This document shows positions 42,776-50,612 of a DNA stretch of 64,000 nt, piece after piece. Numbering within the stretch: position 1 is the first letter of the stretch; each line of letters opens with the position of its first letter. The stretch comes from Bog-159 sp050008575 (lineage in GTDB: Bacteria > Acidobacteriota > Terriglobia > Bryobacterales > Bryobacteraceae). The notes under the pieces are model-generated. The model saw only the letters and a program-made list of their open reading frames with translations. It was not told where the DNA came from and did no database searches. The stretch lies in the NCBI GenBank assembly GCA_050008575.1, contig JBEKMJ010000030.1, positions 1-64,000 on the forward strand, read 5' to 3'. The position numbers and the translations under genes were made by a program.

Positions 42776-43735
42776 GTGTCCAATATCTACCAAGACAATT
42801 CCTTAAGCATCGGCCGCACGCCATTGGTGCGTCTCAATCGCATGGCAGCAGGGCTGAAGGCCACCGTGCTGGCGAAAATCGAAGGCAGGAACCCATCCTA
42901 TTCGGTCAAATGCCGCATTGGGGCATCCATGATCTGGGACGCCGAAAAAAGAGGCATTCTGAAACCCGGCATTGAAATCGTGGAGCCCACCAGCGGTAAT
43001 ACGGGAATCGCCTTGGCGTTTGTGGCGGCCTCGCGCGGCTACGCGCTGACGCTGACCATGCCGGAAACCATGTCCATCGAGCGCCGCCGCGTGCTGGCGG
43101 CTTTCGGCGCCAAACTGGTTCTGACACCCGGCGCCGGAGGCATGTCCGCAGCCGTGCGCAAGGCCGTCGAGATTGCCGAATCCGACCCGCAGCACTACTT
43201 TCTCCCGCAACAATTTGAGAATCCGGCCAACCCGGCGATCCACGAGCAAACCACTGGCCCGGAAATCTGGGACGATACCGATGGCGGGATTGACGTGCTG
43301 GTCTCGGGCGTGGGCACCGGCGGAACCATCACCGGCATCTCCCGGTTTATCAAGAAGACCAAAGGCAAGCCCATCGTCTCGGTGGCCGTGGAGCCTGCCG
43401 CCAGCCCGATCCTGACGCAGCAGCGCGCGGGTCTTCCGCTGCAGCCGGCGCCGCACAAGATCCAGGGTATTGGCGCGGGCTTTGTCCCCAAGATACTCGA
43501 TCTGTCGCTGGTGGACAGGATCGAACGGGTCACCAACGAGGAAGCCATCGAATTCGGACGCCGGCTGACGCTGGAGGAAGGCATCCTGTCGGGGATTTCC
43601 TGCGGAGCGGCGGCGGCCGTCGCGATCCGCCTCGCGGGCCAAGACGAATTTGCGGGCAAGACCATCGTGACCATATTGCCGGACTCCGGCGAACGGTACC
43701 TCTCCACGGTGCTCTTCGAGAATCTCGCGGCATAG
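42776..43735 (+). CDS. cysK: Cysteine synthase A (O-acetylserine sulfhydrylase)
   Basis: The 319-residue protein is very close to enterobacterial CysK: DNSLSIGRTPLVRLNRM, the pyridoxal lysine in RNPSYSVKCRIGASMIWDAE, the EPTSGNTGIALAFVAA loop, the GVGTGGTITGISRFIK phosphate site and ILSGISCGAAAAV. It makes cysteine from O-acetylserine and sulfide in the cytoplasm. GTG 42776 is preceded by GAAAGAGA. Placement after the desulfurase and before cysE gives a cysteine supply for the encapsulated enzyme. Such cysK-cysE neighbours are known for family 2A encapsulin loci. Confidence 0.93.
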   Translation: MSNIYQDNSLSIGRTPLVRLNRMAAGLKATVLAKIEGRNPSYSVKCRIGASMIWDAEKRGILKPGIEIVEPTSGNTGIALAFVAASRGYALTLTMPETMSIERRRVLAAFGAKLVLTPGAGGMSAAVRKAVEIAESDPQHYFLPQQFENPANPAIHEQTTGPEIWDDTDGGIDVLVSGVGTGGTITGISRFIKKTKGKPIVSVAVEPAASPILTQQRAGLPLQPAPHKIQGIGAGFVPKILDLSLVDRIERVTNEEAIEFGRRLTLEEGILSGISCGAAAAVAIRLAGQDEFAGKTIVTILPDSGERYLSTVLFENLAA

Positions 43736-43739
43736 CCAG

Positions 43740-43807
43740 ACCGCTCCCTTACGGTCGCAGCTCGGTGGATTGTGTGTGTTGCCGAGCCGCGACCGTATGG
43801 GAGCGGT
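43740..43807. repeat. Large intercistronic hairpin between cysK and cysE
   Basis: Left arm ACCGCTCCCTTACGGTCGC plus CTCGG and right arm CCGAG plus GCGACCGTATGGGAGCGGT pair almost perfectly around a 16-base loop with TGTGTGTGT. The right-arm word recurs at 37809-37832, so this is a repeat family member. It could act as an mRNA-stabilising or attenuating structure within the operon. Confidence 0.7.
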
Positions 43808-43830
43808 TCTCATCTCACACAGGTGTACCT

Positions 43831-44778
43831 ATGGATCTCCAAAAACTAAACACCTTGTCCCTGACGTTTGGCAGGGCGCTCGAGGCCGGTCTCAGAAGCG
43901 CGGATAAGAGCTTCGAACTGCCCAGCCGGAGAGAGATAGCGGAGATCTGCCGCCGTTACACAAAGGGTCTGTTTCCGCTCTTCTACCACAGCGATCGCGG
44001 CAGCAACTTTCCCCGCCAGGCGCGCGTGTACCTCAAGGACATCGAGAAGCTTCTGACCGATCAGATCTGCCGCGCCATCCATCTGGAGTGCCACTGCCGG
44101 GGACGAAGGGTACCGCCCGGGATCAAGAAAACGGCCCGCGAATTCGTGGACCAGGCGCTCGAGAGTTTGCCCGAGCTGGCGCGCCTGCTGGCCTCCGATG
44201 TGGACGCCGCCTTCAACAGCGACCCCTCCGCCGCGGGCCTCGAGGAGGTACTGCTCAGCTTCCCTTCCATTCAGGCCATTACGGTGCACCGCCTGGCGCA
44301 TCGGCTGTACCAAATGGAAGTCCCCTACATTCCGCGCATGATGACCGAAGCCGCGCACAGCCTCACCGGCATCGATATTCACCCCGGCGCCACCATCGGC
44401 GAATCGTTTTTCATCGATCATGGCACCGGGGTGGTCATCGGAGAAACCGCGACGATCGGCAGCCGGGTTACGGTCTATCACGGCGTCACGTTGGGAGCCT
44501 TCAATCCGCTGGACAGGGACGAACTGGGCCAGTTGCGGCGCGGCCAGTCCAACAAGCGGCACCCCGACCTGGAAGATCACGTTACCGTGTACCCGAACGC
44601 CACGATTCTGGGAGGCAAAACAAGGGTTGGGCATCACAGCGTGATCGGCGGCAACGTCTGGTTGACCCACTCGGTAGTGCCCTACAGCAAGGTCGTCGGC
44701 AAGGATCCCGAACTGCTGATTCACGACGGAAGCCCGGAGTCGTTAGGTGTTTTCAAGTCCGCTGGCGCCGGCATATAA
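43831..44778 (+). CDS. cysE: Serine O-acetyltransferase (EpsC/CysE type)
   Basis: ATG 43831 was chosen; the longer frame runs into the upstream hairpin. The 315-residue protein has a helical N-terminal half (REIAEICRRYTKGLFPLFYH, PSIQAITVHRLAHRLYQMEV) and a left-handed beta-helix of hexapeptide repeats: TGIDIHPGATIGESFFIDHG, TGVVIGETATIGSRVTVYHG, then NATILGGKTRVGHHSVIGG. The catalytic Asp/His pair sits in HPGATIG...IDHGTG. It makes O-acetylserine for CysK. Its length suits the EpsC-like form seen in encapsulin 2A operons. The last 50 bases are copied at 47148-47208 beyond the yfhO-like gene. Confidence 0.92.
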   Translation: MDLQKLNTLSLTFGRALEAGLRSADKSFELPSRREIAEICRRYTKGLFPLFYHSDRGSNFPRQARVYLKDIEKLLTDQICRAIHLECHCRGRRVPPGIKKTAREFVDQALESLPELARLLASDVDAAFNSDPSAAGLEEVLLSFPSIQAITVHRLAHRLYQMEVPYIPRMMTEAAHSLTGIDIHPGATIGESFFIDHGTGVVIGETATIGSRVTVYHGVTLGAFNPLDRDELGQLRRGQSNKRHPDLEDHVTVYPNATILGGKTRVGHHSVIGGNVWLTHSVVPYSKVVGKDPELLIHDGSPESLGVFKSAGAGI

Positions 44779-47069
44779 CTCGCTGGCGCTGCAGTGGACT
44801 CGGAGGGCGGCCAATCTTGGCCGCAGCCGCCTTTCAGGCGGACAGAGCCGGCTGAAAGCCGGCTGCGGGCAGAATTGCCCGCCCTCCATCTTGTGAACAA
44901 CGTGCCGTTGGGCTTTGGCGGCTTCTTGCGTGAGAGACGTTCCGCGAGCAACCCCGCGAGCAGCACCATGAAGGACAAAGCTGTCACTATCGCTCCGGTT
45001 GCCAGGCTTGCCGGCCAGAACTTCATGACGACCAGGTGCATGCCAGCGTTCAGGAAGACTCCCCGAAAAGCTCCGTTGGTCATGTAGAACGGCGCGCTCT
45101 TTCCATCGACCGTCACTGTCCAGCCGGGATACAGGATGTCGGAACTGGCAAGAAACGCCCGGCCGGCGGCCGTCACTCGCAGCGCGACTCGATTCGCGGA
45201 GTATTGCGCGACCTCTACAGTGCCGGGGCTCAGAGGTCCATCCAGCGGTAGATTTGCCGCCTCCACCACGGCTTCATCCGCGGGTGCGAAATCGGGACGG
45301 GCGAGATATGAAATGGCTTGCGCCGCGGTTTTCGCGAGGTGCAGCCGGCTGACCAGGAAAAATCGCGGCAAGCAGCCGGGATTGCGATAGACGCGCAGAT
45401 CGTAGGCTTCCAGCGCCACCGGCAAACGATCCACGGCCGGAGGGACCTGCCACTCCTTGCGGGCGGCCAAGAAGCAGACATTCAGCGCGTTCAGCAGCGG
45501 CGCGTCCGGATCGGCGACGCGAAGATTCCGCTCCCACCAGTTGCCGCCACAGAACAGCCTCCGCAGAGCGAGGACCCGCTTCAGGGCGAACGGGTTATCC
45601 CCGTCCGCGGTCGGCAGTTTCAGCATTCCCGCGCCACCAATGCCGGGCAACCCGTCTGTGCCGAGATAGTCGATGCGCGAAGGAGGCGACGACGCGGAGA
45701 GCAGGCCGCGCATTTTTTCGAGGACACCCGGATACCCACTCATCTGGTATTCGTTTCCCCGGCTCCGATAACTCCCAGACAAGGCATTCATGGGGCGCCC
45801 GGCGCCGGAGGCTATGAGATCCGCGGCGGTGAATAGAGCGATCGCCCACGGAAGCCCGGCAGGCCACCTTCGCCCGAGGCGGCCCAACGCCGCCGCCGCG
45901 GTCAGCGCGGCGAAGAGACAAAAAGCCATCAGCGCGTACTCGGCATACAAGGACCCGCGCAGCAGCGGCGGCAGACGACGGAATACGAAACGATAGACCG
46001 GCGTCTGGTCGCCAAGCATCCAAACCGCGGAAACCGCTGTAAGGCCGAAAAATAGCCTGCAATACGTGGCGCGCTTCAAGATCGGCGCGGCCAAGATAAG
46101 CGGCAGCGTCAGGATTCCGCAATAGACGTAAAGAAAGGTGAAGTTAGTGGCCTGCTTGAATTTGGACGGATCGAAAGGAGTATAGATGTGGTAATAATTC
46201 GGCCAGACCAAAGAGACCAGACTTTCAATCCGGAGTCCCCCGCCCGTTCCCAGGGCCTGGGGCCTCTCCGAAGCTACGCTATATCCGGTAAGCTGGTACG
46301 TGGGAACGAGCTGAATTGCGCTAAGTGCCAGGCCGAGAATCGATCCGCAGAGCACCGCCGCGAGAAACTTCAACCTTGCTCCGATGGAAAAAACCAGAAC
46401 GATCGAGATGGTGGCTGCCACGATAACAACCACCAAAGCGCCCGCCATGAAACCGGCTAGGATACTCAGGGCCAAACCAGCCGCCAGTATGGCCGTCCAC
46501 TTGATGGTAACTTCGCGGCTAAGTCTCCAGATGCAGAGCAATACTAAAGGAAGCCATGCCGCGCAGCAGATCGCGCCCAGGTGCTGAGCCTGTGAAGCGA
46601 AGAAGCCGCCGAGTTGGTAGACACTCGCGCCGAAGAATGCCGGCGCAATGGTAAGGCCAAGATACCTGAGCAAACAGAACGTGAATAAACCGGCCAGGAT
46701 CATGTGCAACGGAATCATCCATTCGAGCCAGTAGAACAACCTATGCCCCGCGGACATATTTCCTAGTACAATCGAGATCCACGTCGGCGGATAGAATAGC
46801 TGTGCCTGTAGATCGGCATGTATCGGCGCGCCGCAATAGCTATAGGGATCCCACAGGGGCAGGACGCCCTCCCGGATGCATCTTGCGATATAGGCAGTCA
46901 GCGGCAGATGAAATCCCTCAATGTCGAAGGGGATGTGACTGCGGGGATTGAAGAGGACCCTGCCGTAGAATATGAGTGGCTGAACGATCAACAGACCCAA
47001 GCTGGCTTGACGGGCTAAGCCAAGCTCGGATTTGACGCGCTTGGCGGGTCTGGAATCGCCGATGGACAC
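44721..47069 (-). CDS. YfhO-like polytopic membrane protein
   Basis: The 782-residue protein has an N-terminal GT-C-like membrane core of about 12 helices (IPFDIEGFHLPLTAYIARCI, LPLWDPYSYCGAPIHADLQAQ, GASVYQLGGFFASQAQHLG) and a C-terminal soluble region with the YfhO hallmark LYPGWTVTVDGKSAPFYMTNG...FRGVFL and a final helix. Family members assist glycosylation of cell-surface polymers. It starts at GTG 47069. The last about 45 residues are encoded by an intergenic palindromic repeat and then by antisense of the cysE end, so the original C-terminus was probably shorter. It is convergent to the cysteine operon and appears inserted between cysE and marR. Confidence 0.82.
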   Translation of the reverse strand: MSIGDSRPAKRVKSELGLARQASLGLLIVQPLIFYGRVLFNPRSHIPFDIEGFHLPLTAYIARCIREGVLPLWDPYSYCGAPIHADLQAQLFYPPTWISIVLGNMSAGHRLFYWLEWMIPLHMILAGLFTFCLLRYLGLTIAPAFFGASVYQLGGFFASQAQHLGAICCAAWLPLVLLCIWRLSREVTIKWTAILAAGLALSILAGFMAGALVVVIVAATISIVLVFSIGARLKFLAAVLCGSILGLALSAIQLVPTYQLTGYSVASERPQALGTGGGLRIESLVSLVWPNYYHIYTPFDPSKFKQATNFTFLYVYCGILTLPLILAAPILKRATYCRLFFGLTAVSAVWMLGDQTPVYRFVFRRLPPLLRGSLYAEYALMAFCLFAALTAAAALGRLGRRWPAGLPWAIALFTAADLIASGAGRPMNALSGSYRSRGNEYQMSGYPGVLEKMRGLLSASSPPSRIDYLGTDGLPGIGGAGMLKLPTADGDNPFALKRVLALRRLFCGGNWWERNLRVADPDAPLLNALNVCFLAARKEWQVPPAVDRLPVALEAYDLRVYRNPGCLPRFFLVSRLHLAKTAAQAISYLARPDFAPADEAVVEAANLPLDGPLSPGTVEVAQYSANRVALRVTAAGRAFLASSDILYPGWTVTVDGKSAPFYMTNGAFRGVFLNAGMHLVVMKFWPASLATGAIVTALSFMVLLAGLLAERLSRKKPPKPNGTLFTRWRAGNSARSRLSAGSVRLKGGCGQDWPPSESTAAPASYMPAPADLKTPNDSGLPS
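44800..44890. repeat. Palindromic repeat inside the 3' end of the yfhO-like gene
   Basis: GGCGGCCAATCTTGGCCGC, GCCGCCTTTCAGGCGG and GCCGGCTGAAAGCCGGC followed by GGGCAGAATTGCCCGCCCTCC. It resembles the repeat at 19305-19352. It is translated as part of the yfhO-like protein tail. Confidence 0.7.
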
Positions 47070-47147
47070 AGAAGTATACCGCTAAGCCCCCGCTAAGCCA
47101 AGCTTCCGTTGCGGCTTCCTGGGTTCTTTTCAGTATACGGCCAAAGG

Positions 47148-47208
47148 CGGAAGCCCGCGGTCGTCAGGTGTTTTCAAGTGCGCCGGCGCCGGCATACGAC
47201 TCGCCGGC
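47148..47208 (+). repeat. Second copy of the cysE 3' end (about 60 bases)
   Basis: GGAAGCCCG, AGGTGTTTTCAAGT, GGCGCCGGCATA and ACTCGC match 44728-44788 with about eight mismatches in direct orientation. The two copies flank the yfhO-like gene on a 2.4 kb segment. The copy also supplies the last codons of the marR gene on the other strand. Confidence 0.75.
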
Positions 47209-47604
47209 GAGTACTTGCTGCAGGGCCCTCACCAGCCCGGGACCGATCTGCTGGATCTCGGCAATATGTTCGGTGGCCAGGTCCTTCAAGATCTGTTCGC
47301 CCGCGTCCGATAGGGCCACGATCACCTGCCGCCGATCATGCTCGCCGGTCTGGCGATGGACCATGCCGCGCGTCTCCAGGCGATCCACTAATTCCACCGC
47401 GCTGTGATGGCGAACTTGCAGGCGGTCGGCCAGATATCCGATCGTGGGGCCACGGCCCCCGCCGGCAAATCCCTTTATGGCCAGCAACAACTGGTGCTGC
47501 CGCGGTTCCAGGCCGCGGGCGCGCGCAGCTTTCTCGCTAAAATGTTGAAACTTGCGGATTTGGTAGCGGAACTCGGAAAGCGCCCGGAACTGTTCCAGCG
47601 ATAC
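47164..47604 (-). CDS. MarR-family transcriptional regulator
   Basis: I chose GTG 47604 (VSLEQFRALSEFRYQIRKF) because upstream codons run through the intergenic dyad. The product of about 146 residues has the MarR winged helix: LEPRQHQLLLAIKGF, PTIGYLADRLQVRHHSAVELVDRLETRGMV and the wing RQTGEHDRRQVIVALSDAG. Such dimers repress nearby genes and release DNA on binding small ligands. It is divergent from the aminotransferase-serA operon, so it is a candidate regulator of it. Its last residues (ESYAGAGALENT) come from the copied cysE end. Confidence 0.82.
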   Translation of the reverse strand, partial: VSLEQFRALSEFRYQIRKFQHFSEKAARARGLEPRQHQLLLAIKGFAGGGRGPTIGYLADRLQVRHHSAVELVDRLETRGMVHRQTGEHDRRQVIVALSDAGEQILKDLATEHIAEIQQIGPGLVRALQQVLAGESYAGAGALENT

Positions 47605-47626
47605 GCCTTCTATCAGTCTAGTGATG

Positions 47627-47639
47627 CTATAGACTATAG
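47627..47639. promoter_or_regulatory. Small dyad between marR and the aminotransferase gene
   Basis: CTATAG-A-CTATAG is a perfect 6+1+6 inverted repeat 23 bases upstream of the marR start. Its position and AT-rich sequence suit a MarR autoregulatory operator. Assigned from symmetry alone. Confidence 0.4.
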
Positions 47640-47791
47640 TGTATTTCACCGGAATCGTCAAGTTTGCAAACCGAGCCGGAGCGGGGTGCTTATTAACCGT
47701 TTTGGAGATTCCCGAGCGATGGAAACCGCCGGGGCGTGGAAAGCATTCATCGGGCATGCCGTCTGCTATTCTAGAGATTCAAGGTCCCGCC

Positions 47792-48964
47792 ATGCACATA
47801 AAGAAACAACGCCTGTTAACGCCTGGCCCCACTCCCCTGTATCCGCCTGCCCTGCACGCGATGATGGCGGCGGATATCCACCACCGCACGGAAGATTTCC
47901 GCAAGGTGTACCGCTCCGCGCTCGCGGACCTCAAAGAGGTGATGGGCACGGCCAACGATGTCCTCATGTTTTGCGCCTCGGGCACCGGGGCGATGGATGC
48001 GTCCGTATCGAACCTGTTCTCGCGCGGCGATAAAGCGATCGTCTGCGTGGCCGGAAAGTTCGGCGAACGTTGGGCCGAGATCGCCAAAGCCTACGGGCTG
48101 GACGCGACGGTTTTGACCGTGCCCTACGGCGAAGTGGTCGCGCCCGAGCAGGTGGAAGCCGCGCTGGCGGCTGAGCCGGCTACCCGCGGCGTGTTCGTAC
48201 AAGCTTCGGAAACTTCCACCGGCGCGGCGCACGACGTTCGCGCCATGGCCCGCGCCGTTGGCAAGACGGACGCCATCTTCGTGGTAGACGCCATCACCGG
48301 CCTGGGCACCATGCCGCTGGATATCGACGGCTGGGGTCTGGACGTGGTCATCGGCGGCTCGCAGAAAGCCTTCATGATCCCGCCGGGGCTCGCGTTCCTG
48401 TCGATCAGCCCGAAGGCGTGGCGCTTCGCGGATACGGCCTCCTTGCCCCACTACTACTTCAACTTGAAGAAGGAGAAGAAGAGCGGCGATGCGGGTGAAT
48501 CGAGCTGGACGCCATCCACGGCGCTGATTCTGGCACTGGCGGAAGCGTTGAAATACGTGAAGCAGCTCGGCATGCCGAAGCTGATCGAGAACGCGCAATT
48601 GCTGGCGCGCGCCACGCGCGAGGCGGTCGAGAAACTCGGCCTGGAGCTGTTCGCGCCGCATTCGCCGGGGTCGTCGGTGACCGCCGTGAAAGCGCCGCGT
48701 GGTCTGGATTCGGGCGTCATCGTAAAGGAATTTCGCAACCGATTCGGCGCCGTGATCGCCAATGGGCAGGGCACGATGAAGGGGCAAATCTTCCGCATCG
48801 CGCACTTGGGCTACTTCGATTTCGCGGATCTGTTCGGGATGGTGGCGGAGCTCGAGATCATCCTGCAGGCCAATGGCTATCCGGTTAAGTTTGGAACCGG
48901 CGTCGCCGCGGTCGAGAACGTTTATAGCGAGGCAGCGGTCGCGCCGCAGGCCGTTCACGCATGA
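47792..48964 (+). CDS. Class V aminotransferase (serine/alanine-glyoxylate type, serA-linked)
   Basis: ATG 47792 (MHIKKQRLLTPGPTPLYPPAL) gives the standard start of the AGXT1/SPT-like class V family. Landmarks: MFCASGTGAMDASVSNLFSRGD, VQASETSTGAAHDVRAM, FVVDAITGLGTMPLDIDGW and the pyridoxal lysine in VVIGGSQKAFMIPPG. It ends in a four-base overlap with serA (ATGA). Class V enzymes next to serA are thought to serve serine synthesis, either as an unconventional phosphoserine aminotransferase or linking glyoxylate and serine. No serC or serB is in the window. Confidence 0.85.
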   Translation: MHIKKQRLLTPGPTPLYPPALHAMMAADIHHRTEDFRKVYRSALADLKEVMGTANDVLMFCASGTGAMDASVSNLFSRGDKAIVCVAGKFGERWAEIAKAYGLDATVLTVPYGEVVAPEQVEAALAAEPATRGVFVQASETSTGAAHDVRAMARAVGKTDAIFVVDAITGLGTMPLDIDGWGLDVVIGGSQKAFMIPPGLAFLSISPKAWRFADTASLPHYYFNLKKEKKSGDAGESSWTPSTALILALAEALKYVKQLGMPKLIENAQLLARATREAVEKLGLELFAPHSPGSSVTAVKAPRGLDSGVIVKEFRNRFGAVIANGQGTMKGQIFRIAHLGYFDFADLFGMVAELEIILQANGYPVKFGTGVAAVENVYSEAAVAPQAVHA

Positions 48965-50550
48965 CGGTCCTGGTTGCGGAGCCGCTCGCCGAGGCTGCAG
49001 TCGCTCTCCTGAAGTCTCAGCCGGGCTGGAACGTGATCGTTTCCAGCCCCAAGGAATACTCGAATCACCTGGCGGAAGCCGATGCGCTGATCGTGCGCAG
49101 CGCCGTGCAGGTGAATCAATCGGTGCTCGACCAGGCGCCCCGCCTGCGCGTAATCGGCCGCGCGGGCGTGGGCGTCGATAACGTCGACCTGGAAGCCGCC
49201 ACGGCGGCCGGCGTGCTGGTGATGAACACGCCCGGAGGCAACTCCATTTCCGTGGCGGAGCACACTCTGGCGCTCATGCTGGCCATGGCGCGCCGCATTC
49301 CGGAAGCTACCCAATCCACCACCGGCGGCAAATGGGAAAAGAAGAAGTTCATGGGCAGCGAGCTGCGCGGCAAGTCGCTCGGTATCGTCGGGCTGGGCAG
49401 CATCGGCCGCGAAGTGGTGAAGCGCGCGCGCGCGTTTGAGATGCGCGTGCAGGCGTACGACCCGTATGTCACGGCGCAGATCGCGAAGGATTTGGGCGTC
49501 GCGCTGGTGGATCTGGCGGCGCTCTACGCGCAGAGCGACTACATCACGCTGCATGTGGCGTTGACGCCCGAAACCGACCACATGCTTTCGCGTGACGCCT
49601 TCGCGCAGATGAAGCCGGGCGTGCGCATCGTGAATTGTGCGCGCGGCGAGCTGATCGACGATGAGGCGCTGCGGCAGGCGATCGATTCGGGCAAGGTGGG
49701 GTCCGCCGCGCTGGACGTATTTGCGGTGGAACCGCCGCCGGCAGGTTACGCGCTGTTCGCCGGAACCAAGGTGCTGGCAACACCGCACATCGGCGGATCC
49801 ACGGAAGAAGCGCAGGAGATTGTCGGCGTACGCATCGCCGAGCAGGTTGTCGAATACCTGAAGAACGGCGTGGCGCTGAATGCGGTCAACATGCCGGCGC
49901 TTTCGCCCGAGCAATACCGCACGCTGGGACCGTATATAAATGTTGCCGAGCGGCTGGGCAGTTTCGCGGCCTACATCGCCGCCGGACATATCAAGACGGT
50001 GCGGCTGGCCTACTTCGGCCGTATCGGCGAGAACAATACCAACCTGTTGCGCAATGCCGGCCTGGCGGGCGTGCTGAAGCGGTCCGTCTCCGAACGGGCG
50101 AACCTGATCAACGCCATGCAGATCGCCGGGCATCGCGGCTGGAACCTGGCCGAACGGCACGAGGCGCGGTCCGGCCCGACCGATTCGATCCGGCTGGAAC
50201 TCGAAACCGATTGCGGCGTGACGGTAGTGGAAGGCGCGGTGCTGTTGGGCAAGCCGCGCCTGATACAAGTGGATGGCATCTATTGCGAAGCGCAGCTCTC
50301 CGGCCATTTAGTCTACATGAAGAACCTGGATGTGCCCGGCGTGATCGGGCATGTGGGCATGGTGCTGGGGCGCAATAGCATCAATATCGCGAATTTTTCG
50401 CTGGGACGCGGCGAGCTTCCCACCGCGCCGGGCGAACCGCTGGAAGCGGTGGCCGTGGTGTCGACCGACGATGTAGTGCCGGAGCGCGTGTTGCAGCAAC
50501 TGCGGGAGAATCCGGCGGTGAAGCTGGCGCGGTCTGTGGAATTCGGATAG
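48961..50550 (+). CDS. serA: D-3-phosphoglycerate dehydrogenase, long form
   Basis: The 529-residue protein has the full long SerA architecture: substrate-binding ends, the NAD-binding Rossmann motif GKSLGIVGLGSIGREVVKRA, catalytic Arg (NCARGELIDDEAL), Glu and His (TPHIGGSTEEAQ), then an allosteric-substrate-binding domain (about 315-450) and a C-terminal ACT domain (VYMKNLDVPGVIGHVGMVLG). It opens serine synthesis by oxidising 3-phosphoglycerate and is often inhibited by serine through the ACT domain. Serine made here can feed CysE about 4 kb upstream. Confidence 0.94.
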   Translation: MTVLVAEPLAEAAVALLKSQPGWNVIVSSPKEYSNHLAEADALIVRSAVQVNQSVLDQAPRLRVIGRAGVGVDNVDLEAATAAGVLVMNTPGGNSISVAEHTLALMLAMARRIPEATQSTTGGKWEKKKFMGSELRGKSLGIVGLGSIGREVVKRARAFEMRVQAYDPYVTAQIAKDLGVALVDLAALYAQSDYITLHVALTPETDHMLSRDAFAQMKPGVRIVNCARGELIDDEALRQAIDSGKVGSAALDVFAVEPPPAGYALFAGTKVLATPHIGGSTEEAQEIVGVRIAEQVVEYLKNGVALNAVNMPALSPEQYRTLGPYINVAERLGSFAAYIAAGHIKTVRLAYFGRIGENNTNLLRNAGLAGVLKRSVSERANLINAMQIAGHRGWNLAERHEARSGPTDSIRLELETDCGVTVVEGAVLLGKPRLIQVDGIYCEAQLSGHLVYMKNLDVPGVIGHVGMVLGRNSINIANFSLGRGELPTAPGEPLEAVAVVSTDDVVPERVLQQLRENPAVKLARSVEFG

Positions 50551-50592
50551 TGGGGCAGGCTCGCAGCCTGCGGCGGCCTCGTAGGCCGCCCT
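50549..50592. repeat. Palindromic intergenic repeat
   Basis: GGCAGGCTCGCAGCCTGC and GGCGGCCTCGTAGGCCGCC, identical to the block at 290-340, directly after the serA stop codon. Confidence 0.75.
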
Positions 50593-50612
50593 GTAGGGAG
50601 TACAATTGACCA

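Noticed and set aside
47792..48964. Class V aminotransferase as a second cysteine desulfurase for the encapsulin
   Set aside because: It lacks the desulfurase C-terminal catalytic cysteine loop and matches the serine/alanine-glyoxylate branch; its overlap with serA supports a serine role.
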